From Ideonella benzenivorans (lineage in GTDB: Bacteria; Pseudomonadota; Gammaproteobacteria; Burkholderiales; Burkholderiaceae_C): a stretch of DNA of 64,000 nucleotides. Of the stretch, positions 46,090-53,714 are shown piece by piece. The stretch is taken from positions 186,001 through 250,000 of the forward strand of contig NZ_JAGWCB010000006.1 of assembly GCF_020387415.1 (NCBI RefSeq), read 5' to 3'. Position 1 is the first letter of the stretch; every line of letters starts with the position of its first letter. The notes beneath the pieces were generated by a model. It was given only the letters and a program-made list of their open reading frames with translations, had not been told where the DNA came from and did no database searches. The position numbers and the translations under genes were made by a program.

Positions 46090-48408
46090 ATGTCCGACGT
46101 CGTCGTCCACATCGGTCTGAACAAGACCGGCACCTCCTCGATCCAGGATTTCCTGGCCCTGAACACCGACGCGCTGCGGGCCGAGGGCATCTGCTATCCC
46201 CGCGCGGGTCGCACCGGTGCGGCCCATCACGCCCTGTCGGCCTGGGTGGGCAGCGCCGAGGCCGACGCCGACCCCAGCGCCAGCCCGGTGGCCCAGGCGC
46301 TGCTGGCCGAGATCCAGGGCATGCCGAGGGTCTGGCTGTCGTCCGAGGACTTCCATGCGCGGGGGCCGCGCGGGGCACGCAACCTGGCGCGGCTGCTGCA
46401 GGGGCATCCAGTGCGCATCGTGCTGTACCTGCGTGAGCACCTGGCCTACTTGGCCAGCTGGTACCAGCAGAACGTGCAGGCCTCGGGCCTGTCGTGCAGC
46501 TTTGAGACCTTCTGCCACCTCACCCACAAACCCCTGAGCGAGGTGGCCGAGACCTGGGGCCAGGTGTTTGGCCATGGGCAGCTGACGCTGCGGCTCTACG
46601 ACCGGCGCAGCCTGGTGGGCGGCGATGTGCTGAAGGATTTCGCCGCCCAGGTCGGGCTGGAGGGCGACCTGGGCCGCTTCGTGCGCAAGCCCTACGAGAA
46701 CAATCCCTCGATCAGCGGCAACCTGCTGTTCATCAAGCGCCTGCTCAACAACCTGCTGCCGCCGGCCGAGGCGGCGTCCATGGTGGACGAACTGATGGTG
46801 CTGTCCAAGCTGAAGCCCAGCTTCCAGGGGAGCATGCGGGTGGGGCCCGAGCTGGCGGCCCAGGTGGCGGGAGCCTATGCCGGCGACCGTCGGCGGTTGA
46901 GCCACCGCTGGGGGCTCGAGTGGCCGGTGCCGCCCACCGAACTGTCCGGCGCGCCGGTGCCGGACCTGGCCACCTTGCACGCGGACTGGCACCGGGTGCA
47001 GAAGGCCGCCCGCCAGCGGGGCTTTGCGCTGGCCGCGGCGATGGACTGGCTGCAACTGGGCGATCTGCGGGCCCTGGACGGTGCGTCGTCGCCGGCGCCG
47101 TCAGCGCCCGCCCGGGCGCCCAGCGCGCCGGTGAATGCGCAGCCCGGCACCTCGGGGCCCCAAGGCGCTGCCGCGGTCTATGTCGATCCAGCGATGGTCG
47201 AGCTGATCCGGGGCCATCTCGACCCCGTGTTCTACGCGGCCCAGCTGTCCCCGCAGGAGCGGGGGGAGGACCCGGTACTCCACTACCTGACCCGCGGCGC
47301 GGCGCAGGGGCTGGACCCCAGCCCGGACTTTGGCACCCGCGCCTACCTGGCCTGGCACGCCGATGTGCGCGAGGCGGGCCTGAACCCGTTTTTCCACTAC
47401 CTGGCGCACGGGCGCCTGGAGGGGCGGCAGGTCTGGCCGGCGGGCACCGCGGCCGAACCGCCCGGGGCCGAGCTGCCGGTTGCCGCGGCGCCGGCGCCCG
47501 CCCAGTGGACGGCGGCGTCTCTGGCGGTTCTGCCGACCGAGACGCGCCTGGCGGCCCATGTGCAGGCGATGGCTGCCTGCGCCCAGGCGCCCGCCCTGCG
47601 GGCCTCGGACCCGGTGCAGGCCGCGCTGGCCGACTGGCGGGCCCCTGAAGCGCGCTGGCTGGCCCTGCTGGGCATGCACCGTTCGGGCACCTCGCTGTTG
47701 GCAGGCATGCTGCAGGCCCTGGGCGTCTGGCTGGGGCCGGCCGAGGATTTGCTGGGGCCCCAGCCGGACAACCCCGAAGGCTTCTTCGAGCACCCGGCCC
47801 TGATGGGGCTGGACGAGGCGGTGCTGGACCGGGCGGACTCGGCCTGGGACGACCCCGCGCCCGATTTGGCCCGCGTCCAGGCCCTGGCCACCGATCCCGT
47901 GCTGCAGGCACAGGCTCGTCTGTGGCTGCGGGGGTTGTGGCGCTCGCGGCCGGAAGGGGCCGTGCTCACCGCCTTCAAGGACCCGCGCCTGTGCTACACG
48001 GCCGGCTTCTGGCAGGCCCAGGTGCCGGAACTGCAGGGGCTGGTGGTGCTGCGCCATCCCCTGGCAGTGGCCCGCTCGCTGCGGGCCCGCGGCGGCTACA
48101 GCAGCCTGCGCCACGGCCTGGCGCTGTGGGCCGCCCACCACCGGGCGCTCGCGCCCTGGCGCGGGCGGGCCGAGGTGCCGGTGCTGCTGCACAGCGACCT
48201 GCTGGCCGCGCCCCGGGCCACCCTGGCCCCGGTGCTGGCCGCCCTGGGGTTGCAGGCCAGCGAGGGACAGTGGGCCCAGGCCCTGGCCCAGGTGCGCCCG
48301 GGCCGGGTGCACCAGAACCTGGCCGGCGATGTCCAGGCCGCCTTGCCGGCGGACGTGGCGGCCCTGTGGGCCGACTGGCAGGCCGCCGCCTGGCGGCCGG
48401 CCGTCTGA
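46090..48408 (+). CDS. Dual-domain sulfotransferase with central HY-G repeats
   Basis: The 772-residue protein appears to carry two different sulfotransferase domains. The N-terminal one has HIGLNKTGTSSIQDFLALN (residues 7-25) and VLYLREHLAYLASWYQQNV (about 110-128). The C-terminal one has LLGMHRSGTSLLAGMLQALG (about 528-547), NPEGFFEHPALMGLDE, FKDPRLCYT and VVLRHPLAVARSLRAR. Between them, after an Ala/Pro linker, lie two repeats (about 366-450) of the pattern FYAAQL...PVLHYLTRGAAQG, the same kind as in the GT2-GT4 enzyme at 11359. Two PAPS sites suggest two sulfations on one glycan. ATG 46090 is chosen by homology; no strong ribosome-binding site is seen. Confidence 0.8.
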   Translation: MSDVVVHIGLNKTGTSSIQDFLALNTDALRAEGICYPRAGRTGAAHHALSAWVGSAEADADPSASPVAQALLAEIQGMPRVWLSSEDFHARGPRGARNLARLLQGHPVRIVLYLREHLAYLASWYQQNVQASGLSCSFETFCHLTHKPLSEVAETWGQVFGHGQLTLRLYDRRSLVGGDVLKDFAAQVGLEGDLGRFVRKPYENNPSISGNLLFIKRLLNNLLPPAEAASMVDELMVLSKLKPSFQGSMRVGPELAAQVAGAYAGDRRRLSHRWGLEWPVPPTELSGAPVPDLATLHADWHRVQKAARQRGFALAAAMDWLQLGDLRALDGASSPAPSAPARAPSAPVNAQPGTSGPQGAAAVYVDPAMVELIRGHLDPVFYAAQLSPQERGEDPVLHYLTRGAAQGLDPSPDFGTRAYLAWHADVREAGLNPFFHYLAHGRLEGRQVWPAGTAAEPPGAELPVAAAPAPAQWTAASLAVLPTETRLAAHVQAMAACAQAPALRASDPVQAALADWRAPEARWLALLGMHRSGTSLLAGMLQALGVWLGPAEDLLGPQPDNPEGFFEHPALMGLDEAVLDRADSAWDDPAPDLARVQALATDPVLQAQARLWLRGLWRSRPEGAVLTAFKDPRLCYTAGFWQAQVPELQGLVVLRHPLAVARSLRARGGYSSLRHGLALWAAHHRALAPWRGRAEVPVLLHSDLLAAPRATLAPVLAALGLQASEGQWAQALAQVRPGRVHQNLAGDVQAALPADVAALWADWQAAAWRPAV

Positions 48409-48415
48409 GGGACGG

Positions 48416-49102
48416 TCAGGCCGGGGCGTGCACGTCGGCCCGCAGCGCATCCAGCGTGGGGGCCGTCAGCAAGGTGGGCAGCAGGCAGCGGTGCGGCCCG
48501 CTGTAGTCGGGCAGGAAATCCAGCGTCAGCCCGTGGGCGGCAAAGGCCTCGGCCTGGTACAGCGCGCGTCCGCCGGGGGGGTTGAGGTAGCGCTGGCCGC
48601 CCAGCGCCTGCACGATGGCCAGCACCCGGTCCTGGGCCCGCAGCGCGGGGTCGATGCCCAGGCTGGAGCTGCGCACCAGCGTGGCTGGCAGGTCCAGCAG
48701 CCCGGCCACCAGCCGCAGGCCGGCTTCCAGGTGGTCCACCAGCGGGCCCTGCAGGGGCCGGTGCAGGAAGGCCCGCACCGCCTGCGCCGCCTCGCCCGAG
48801 GCGCGCGGCCAGTCGGCGTGCCGGGCCAGGCGCTCGGCCCACAGCGCATCGGCCTGATCGGCAAAACGCAGGTCCTGGATGCGGGTCTCGCGCGCGGCCG
48901 GGGCCAGCGGCAGCGTCAGCCATTCCAGCCCGCCGGCCGGGGCCGGCACCTCGGTGCGGTGGACCCGGCCGCGCGCGCGGTGCTGCACGCAGTCGAACAG
49001 CACGAACACATCGGCCTGGGCCAGCAGGCGGAAGTAGCCGGCGTAGGGAAAGAAGTAGGGCTGCATCACCGCCACCGTGCGGGGGCGTGTCGGGGCGGGC
49101 AT
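48416..49102 (-). CDS. WbqC-like family protein
   Basis: The 228-residue protein matches the WbqC family: AVMQPYFFPYAGYFRLLAQA near the N-terminus, FDCVQHRARGRVHRTEV, and late YLNPPGGRALY with DFLPDY. WbqC-like proteins sit in O-antigen clusters that make acylated or amino-acid-modified amino sugars; their chemistry is not well settled. ATG 49102 is favoured, although the frame continues to 49141. It ends 7 bp from the dual sulfotransferase stop and is divergent, across 106 bp, from a run of GT2, aminotransferase, GT61 and FemAB-like genes. Confidence 0.85.
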   Translation of the reverse strand: MPAPTRPRTVAVMQPYFFPYAGYFRLLAQADVFVLFDCVQHRARGRVHRTEVPAPAGGLEWLTLPLAPAARETRIQDLRFADQADALWAERLARHADWPRASGEAAQAVRAFLHRPLQGPLVDHLEAGLRLVAGLLDLPATLVRSSSLGIDPALRAQDRVLAIVQALGGQRYLNPPGGRALYQAEAFAAHGLTLDFLPDYSGPHRCLLPTLLTAPTLDALRADVHAPA

Positions 49103-49167
49103 GGGCAAAGGGGCAAGTGGGGGGATGAAGTGTGCAAGCATGCCACGCCCCCGGGGATGGGCGCCTC

Positions 49168-49173
49168 TACACT
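49168..49173 (+). promoter_or_regulatory. Possible -10 element for the 49.2-53.7 kb operon
   Basis: TACACT lies 35 bp before ATG 49209 in the 106-bp divergent gap. It repeats the hexamer and spacing seen at 9225 and near 30791. No clear -35 box is seen. Confidence 0.35.
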
Positions 49174-49208
49174 ATGGCCAGAGCCAGCAGGCGGGAAGGC
49201 ATCCGAAC

Positions 49209-50108
49209 ATGAAGTTGGTGGCGGTGGTGGGCGTGATGGATGAGCGGGTGTTGCTGCCCGGCTGCGTGCGCCACCTGTACGAGATCGGCGTGGACGAGGT
49301 GGTGGTGCGCGATGCCGGCTCCACCGATGGCAGCCTGGAATGGGCCCAGGCCCACCAGGGGCCGCGCCTGCGGCTGGTGCCGGTGGGCGAGGACGAGAAG
49401 ACCCAGCCGTCGGCCTGGCATGCGCGCGAGCGCGAGATCGCCGAGCAGACCCGGGCCGACTGGGTGCTGCACCTGGATGCCGACGAGTTCTGGCTGCCTG
49501 CCACCGGCCGGCTGCGCGACAGCCCGCAGTGGCAGGACGATGGCCTGGACCTGCTTCGGGTGCCCCGCTACAACGTGGCCCTGGGCCCGCAGGGGCTGGA
49601 CCTGCCCTGGCCGCCCACGCCCGCGGTGTACGACCGGCTCTGGCTGTTTGCGCGCCCCATCCCCGAGTTCCGCCAGCACCTGGCGACGCACCCGCTCACG
49701 CCCTGGATCTCCGGCGTGCCGGTGCCCAAGATCGCGGTGCGGCCGCGTCACCTGGCCAGCCTGGAACTGGGCTGCCACGATGCCCAGGGCCAGCCGGGCC
49801 AGCCCTTTGTCCGGGCGCTGTCGCGCGACCTCATCACCGCCCACCTGCCGTTCAGCACGGCCGAGCGTTTCGCCCGCAAGCTGGCCAACATCCGCGCCCT
49901 GTTCAGCGCCTATCCAGACCGCTTTCCGCCCGGCGCGGCCTGGCACTGGCGGCGCTGGGCCGCATTGCCGGACGAGGCGGCGGTGCAGGCCGAGTTCGCG
50001 CTGCAGCACCTGGATGCGCAGGAATTCGCGAGCCTGCGGGCCGAGGGCGCCCTGCAATCGGCCCGCCAGCTGCTGGATCATCCGGAGGGGCATCCCGATG
50101 GCCACTGA
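49209..50108 (+). CDS. Glycosyltransferase, GT2-like (Glyco_tranf_2_4 type)
   Basis: The 299-residue protein begins MKLVAVVGVMDERVLLPGCV, a GT-A opening in which an acceptor-side loop replaces the usual NE. VVRDAGSTDGSLEW follows near residue 38, then WVLHLDADEFWLP near 88, where DADE is the metal-binding DxD. C-terminal LPFSTAERFARKLANIR is typical of the Glyco_tranf_2_4 group. It probably adds one sugar of the repeat. Its end overlaps the next gene by 11 bp. Confidence 0.82.
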   Translation: MKLVAVVGVMDERVLLPGCVRHLYEIGVDEVVVRDAGSTDGSLEWAQAHQGPRLRLVPVGEDEKTQPSAWHAREREIAEQTRADWVLHLDADEFWLPATGRLRDSPQWQDDGLDLLRVPRYNVALGPQGLDLPWPPTPAVYDRLWLFARPIPEFRQHLATHPLTPWISGVPVPKIAVRPRHLASLELGCHDAQGQPGQPFVRALSRDLITAHLPFSTAERFARKLANIRALFSAYPDRFPPGAAWHWRRWAALPDEAAVQAEFALQHLDAQEFASLRAEGALQSARQLLDHPEGHPDGH

Positions 50109-51306
50109 GCCTGCCGACCTCACGCCGGCCCTGCTGGGCGGCGTGCCGCTGTTCGACCGGACGCTCTACGTTGGGCGGCCCAGCATGGCGCCCGAGGCCG
50201 AGGTGCATGCGCGCATCCAGAGCGCACTGGACCGGCGCTGGCTGACCAACGATGGCCCGCTGGTGCAGGAACTGGAACATCGCTGCGCCGAGCGCCTGCA
50301 GGTGCCGCACTGCATCGCGGTGGCCAATGCCACGCTGGGGCTGGAGGTGGCGCTGCGCGCGCTGGGGGTGCAGGGCGAGGTGCTGCTGCCGGCCTTCACC
50401 TTCATCGGCACGGCGCATGCGGCGCAGTGGCTGGGCCTCACACCGGTGTTCTGCGATGTGCGCGACGCCGACCATGGCCTGGACCCGGCCGAGGTGGCGC
50501 GCCGCATCACCCCGGCCACCGGCGCCATCCTGGGGGTGCATCTGTGGGGCCGGGCCTGCGCGGTCGAGGCCTTGGAGGACATCGCCCGCCGGCACGGCAT
50601 CCCGCTGATTCTGGACGCGGCCCATGCCATGGGCTGTGGTCATGCGGGCCGGCCCCTGGGCTCGCGCGGCACGGTGGAGGTGTTCAGCCTGCATGCCACC
50701 AAGGGCCTGAATTCGCTCGAAGGCGGGCTGGTCACCACCACCGACGAGGCGCTGGCCCAGCGCATCCGGTTGATGCGCAACTTCGGCATCCCGGACGAGG
50801 ACCAGGTGAGCTGCGTGGGCACCAATGCCAAGATGAACGAGTTCAGCGCCGCGGTGGGGCTGTGCAACCTCGACCACTTCGACGACCTGTGTGCCCACAA
50901 CCACCGTCTCTACGAGGCCTATGCGACGGCCCTGGCCGGTGTGCCCGGCCTGCGGCTGGTGGCCCCGGCGCCGGGAGAGGCCTTCAGCCACCACTACATC
51001 GTGCTGGAGGTGCTGCCCGGCGCGGCGCTCGACCGTGATCAGCTGGTGCGCCTGCTGCGGGCGGAGAACGTCTATGCCCGGCGCTACTTCCGGCCGGGCT
51101 GTCACCGCGGTGAGCCGTATCGGTCCCGTCCGGGCGGCCCGCCGTCGCTGCCGGTCACCGACCGGCTCAGCCAGACCCTGTTGCAGCTGCCCTCGGGCCG
51201 GCAGTTGTCGCCCGACGAGGCGCAGCGCCTGGGCCAGCGGCTGGCCAACTGGGGACGGCATGGCGCCGAGGTGGCCGCGCGCCTGCGCGAGGCCGGAGCC
51301 ACATGA
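50098..51306 (+). CDS. DegT/DnrJ/EryC1/StrS aminotransferase
   Basis: The 402-residue PLP enzyme has RWLTNDGPLVQELE near residue 43, IAVANATLGLEVALRALG, FTFIGTAHAAQW, LILDAAHAMGCGH with Asp173, and SLHATKGLNSLEGG with the Schiff-base Lys202. It aminates a keto-sugar nucleotide. The most likely in-locus substrate is dTDP-4-keto-6-deoxyglucose from RmlAB, giving a VioA/Qui4N-type amino sugar, but this is inferred. GGAGGGG stands seven bases before ATG 50098. It is coupled to the GT2 upstream and to a GT61 downstream; a FemAB-like acyltransferase gene comes two genes later. Confidence 0.9.
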   Translation: MATEPADLTPALLGGVPLFDRTLYVGRPSMAPEAEVHARIQSALDRRWLTNDGPLVQELEHRCAERLQVPHCIAVANATLGLEVALRALGVQGEVLLPAFTFIGTAHAAQWLGLTPVFCDVRDADHGLDPAEVARRITPATGAILGVHLWGRACAVEALEDIARRHGIPLILDAAHAMGCGHAGRPLGSRGTVEVFSLHATKGLNSLEGGLVTTTDEALAQRIRLMRNFGIPDEDQVSCVGTNAKMNEFSAAVGLCNLDHFDDLCAHNHRLYEAYATALAGVPGLRLVAPAPGEAFSHHYIVLEVLPGAALDRDQLVRLLRAENVYARRYFRPGCHRGEPYRSRPGGPPSLPVTDRLSQTLLQLPSGRQLSPDEAQRLGQRLANWGRHGAEVAARLREAGAT

Positions 51307-52667
51307 GCACCGGCTGGCCGGCCCATTGGACCGAGGCCCAGCGCAGCCAGGCCGAGGCCCTGCTGCCCATGGCCCGTCTGCGCGAGGGGCTGCTGGCGCC
51401 GCGCCCGCAGTTCTATGGCCTGCGACCGGCCAAGGACGCGCTGGCCGCGGCGCTGGGCGTGCAGGCGCTGGTGGAGGGCTGGATGGCGGCCCTGGATCAG
51501 CCGGGGGCCTGGCAGGCCCGCTGGTACACGCTGCGGCCGCTGCTGGGTGAGGCCCAGGCGCGCGGCTGGCCGGTGACCGTCTTTTCGGCCAGCCGCGAGG
51601 TCGAGGTGCCGGTGCTGCCGGCGGTGGGCGCGCCGGACCAGCCCGCTGGCCGATACCGCTGCCGCAGCATGGCCCTGGTGCGGCTGCCGGATGCGGTGGT
51701 GCACAGCAAGTCCAATCTGGTCCGGGTGGGCGAGGTGGCCCTGCTGGACCATCAGAACGACGAGTTCGCGCATGTGCCCTGCCACCTCAGCACCGATGGC
51801 GCGGTGCTGGCCCACGCGGGCGAGCAGGTGGCCCTGCCCGACCGCGCAGACCTGCCGGAGCTGCCGCGGGCGCTGTCCCTGCTGGGGCTGCATTCATTCG
51901 CCTACGGCCATTGGCTGGAGGAGCTGTTCCCCAAGCTTTGGGCCTGCCTGGGCGTGCCGGGGGTCGAGACCCTGCCCGTGCTGGTCGATGCCCAGATGCC
52001 GGCGCAGCACCTGGAGTCTCTGGCGCTGGCACTGGGTGGTCTGGACCGGGTGCGCACCGTGCGGCCCGGCGAGGCCCTGCGGGTGCGGGCGCTGTGGGCG
52101 GTCACCGCGCCACTGTTCTATCCGATCGGTCCGGCGCCCGGGGCCGAGGACGGGGTGGGCTGGCATGTGATGGATGGCCCCTGGATGGCGGCCTGCCTGC
52201 AGCGGCTGTCGGCCCGCTGGGCCGAGGCCGTGCCTGGCGGACCCCTGCGCCGGCTCTACCTGGCGCGCTCCGACAGCCAGCACCGTCGGCTGCTCAACCG
52301 TCCCGCGGTGGAGGCCTGGTTCCGGGACCAGGGCTTTGCCGTGGTCGACTGCAATGGCTTGTCGTTCCGGGACCAGCTGGCGCTGATGCGCGGTGCCGAG
52401 TGGGTGGTGGCGCCGGAGGGCTCGGCGCTCAGCAACACGCTGTTCGCCCCGGCCGGCACGCGCATCGGCGTGCTGGCCGGGCCGCGCGTGGTGCACCACG
52501 AGTCCTATGCCCAGGTGACGCAGGCGCTGGGCCAGCACCTGTGCCTGTGCCATGGCCAGCAGCCGGCGGCCTTGCGACCGGGAGAGTACTTCGGCAATTA
52601 CGAGATCGACCTGGCCCTGCTGCCCCAGTTGCTGCAGCGGCTCGAGGCCGGTGGTGCCGCGGCCTGA
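51303..52667 (+). CDS. GT61-family glycosyltransferase
   Basis: The 454-residue enzyme has the GT61 marks HSFAYGHWLEELFPKLWA near residue 198 and WVVAPEGSALSNTLFAPAGT near 370. Between them is LYLARSDSQHRRLLNRPAVE, also typical. The first about 110 residues form an extra helical part. Capsule and LPS members of this family are thought to be inverting transferases of pentoses or amino sugars. It is coupled by ATGA to the aminotransferase gene. It resembles the minus-strand GT61 at 53673 more than the one at 43381. Confidence 0.83.
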   Translation: MSTGWPAHWTEAQRSQAEALLPMARLREGLLAPRPQFYGLRPAKDALAAALGVQALVEGWMAALDQPGAWQARWYTLRPLLGEAQARGWPVTVFSASREVEVPVLPAVGAPDQPAGRYRCRSMALVRLPDAVVHSKSNLVRVGEVALLDHQNDEFAHVPCHLSTDGAVLAHAGEQVALPDRADLPELPRALSLLGLHSFAYGHWLEELFPKLWACLGVPGVETLPVLVDAQMPAQHLESLALALGGLDRVRTVRPGEALRVRALWAVTAPLFYPIGPAPGAEDGVGWHVMDGPWMAACLQRLSARWAEAVPGGPLRRLYLARSDSQHRRLLNRPAVEAWFRDQGFAVVDCNGLSFRDQLALMRGAEWVVAPEGSALSNTLFAPAGTRIGVLAGPRVVHHESYAQVTQALGQHLCLCHGQQPAALRPGEYFGNYEIDLALLPQLLQRLEAGGAAA

Positions 52668-52679
52668 CGGACGGACCGC

Positions 52680-53714
52680 ATGCGCACGACCGACCGGTTG
52701 ATCAGCAGCGAGGACCCCCAGGCCTGGCAGGCGGCCCTGGCCGGGGTGCCGCACAGCTTCTACGCCAGTTGGGACTGTTGCCACGCCGCCGCCCTCAACA
52801 CCGGGCGGCCGACCTGGTTGTACGTGGGCGAGCAGCAAGGGGTGCGGGTGGTCTGTCCGTTCTCGGTGCGTGAGCGCGATGGCGCGCTGGACTGGGTGAC
52901 GCCGGTGGGCTTCTCCGGCTTCGCCAGCAACGGCGCCTGGCCTGGCTTTGCGGCGCACTGGGCGGCATTCGCCCGGGCCCAGGGGGCGGTCTGCGGCTAC
53001 ATCGCCCAACACCCGGCCTTCGGGGATCCTTCGCTCGAAGGGGCGCCGGCCGGCGATGAGATGCTGTACTTCCTGGACCTGCAGTCGGGGCTGGACGGCG
53101 TGCTGGCCCAAGCGGGCACCGACCGGCGGCGCGACTGGCGGCGCTGGCAGGAGCAGGGCCATCGGTTCATCCTGGAGCGGGATCACCTGGCTGAATTCAT
53201 GCGGGCCCAGCACCGTCCCTTCCTGGACCGGATGGGGGCCGGCCCGGCCGCCTATTGGAACGACGCGGCCCTGACCACCCTGCTGCGGGCGCCGGGGGCC
53301 GGCTTGTTGGGCTCCGCCGACATGGAGGGCCGCCTGGTGGCGGTCACGCTCTACGGCTGGACGCCCTGGGGCGCGGAAGGGGTGATCCAGGCGGCCCTGC
53401 CCGAGGGGCGCCACCACACGACGGCCTTGATGCTGGGCGGGGTGCGGGACCTGGCCGAGCGCGCGGTGCCCTGGCTCAATCTGGGCGGTGGGGTGCGTCC
53501 GGGCGACAACGTGGCGGCCGCCAAGCTGCGCTGGCGTCCCCGCTCCCAGGCCTTTCGGCGCCTCAAGCAGGTGTATGACCCGGCCCGCTACGCCGAGCTG
53601 TGCGCCGCCGCGGGCGTGCCCGCCAGCGTGGGGGACGGCTATTTCCCGGCCTACTACGCCGCCCGGCCGGCCTCAGGCGCCGAGCCAGTCGCTCAGGAAC
53701 CGGTCCAGCGCTGA
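52680..53714 (+). CDS. FemAB/GNAT-like acyltransferase
   Basis: The 344-residue protein looks like the FemAB-related GNAT group found in polysaccharide clusters. It has an N-terminal PHSFYASWDCCHAAALNTGR segment and strands such as LYVGEQQGVRVVCPFSVRER. RRRDWRRWQEQGHRFIL precedes the second GNAT half, and VPWLNLGGGVRPGDNVAA with LRWRPRSQAFRRLKQVY closes the fold; the last is typical of FemAB-like C-termini. It may acylate the amino sugar made by the neighbouring DegT enzyme. It starts 12 bp after the GT61 stop, and its last 42 bp overlap the convergent GT61. Confidence 0.72.
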   Translation: MRTTDRLISSEDPQAWQAALAGVPHSFYASWDCCHAAALNTGRPTWLYVGEQQGVRVVCPFSVRERDGALDWVTPVGFSGFASNGAWPGFAAHWAAFARAQGAVCGYIAQHPAFGDPSLEGAPAGDEMLYFLDLQSGLDGVLAQAGTDRRRDWRRWQEQGHRFILERDHLAEFMRAQHRPFLDRMGAGPAAYWNDAALTTLLRAPGAGLLGSADMEGRLVAVTLYGWTPWGAEGVIQAALPEGRHHTTALMLGGVRDLAERAVPWLNLGGGVRPGDNVAAAKLRWRPRSQAFRRLKQVYDPARYAELCAAAGVPASVGDGYFPAYYAARPASGAEPVAQEPVQR

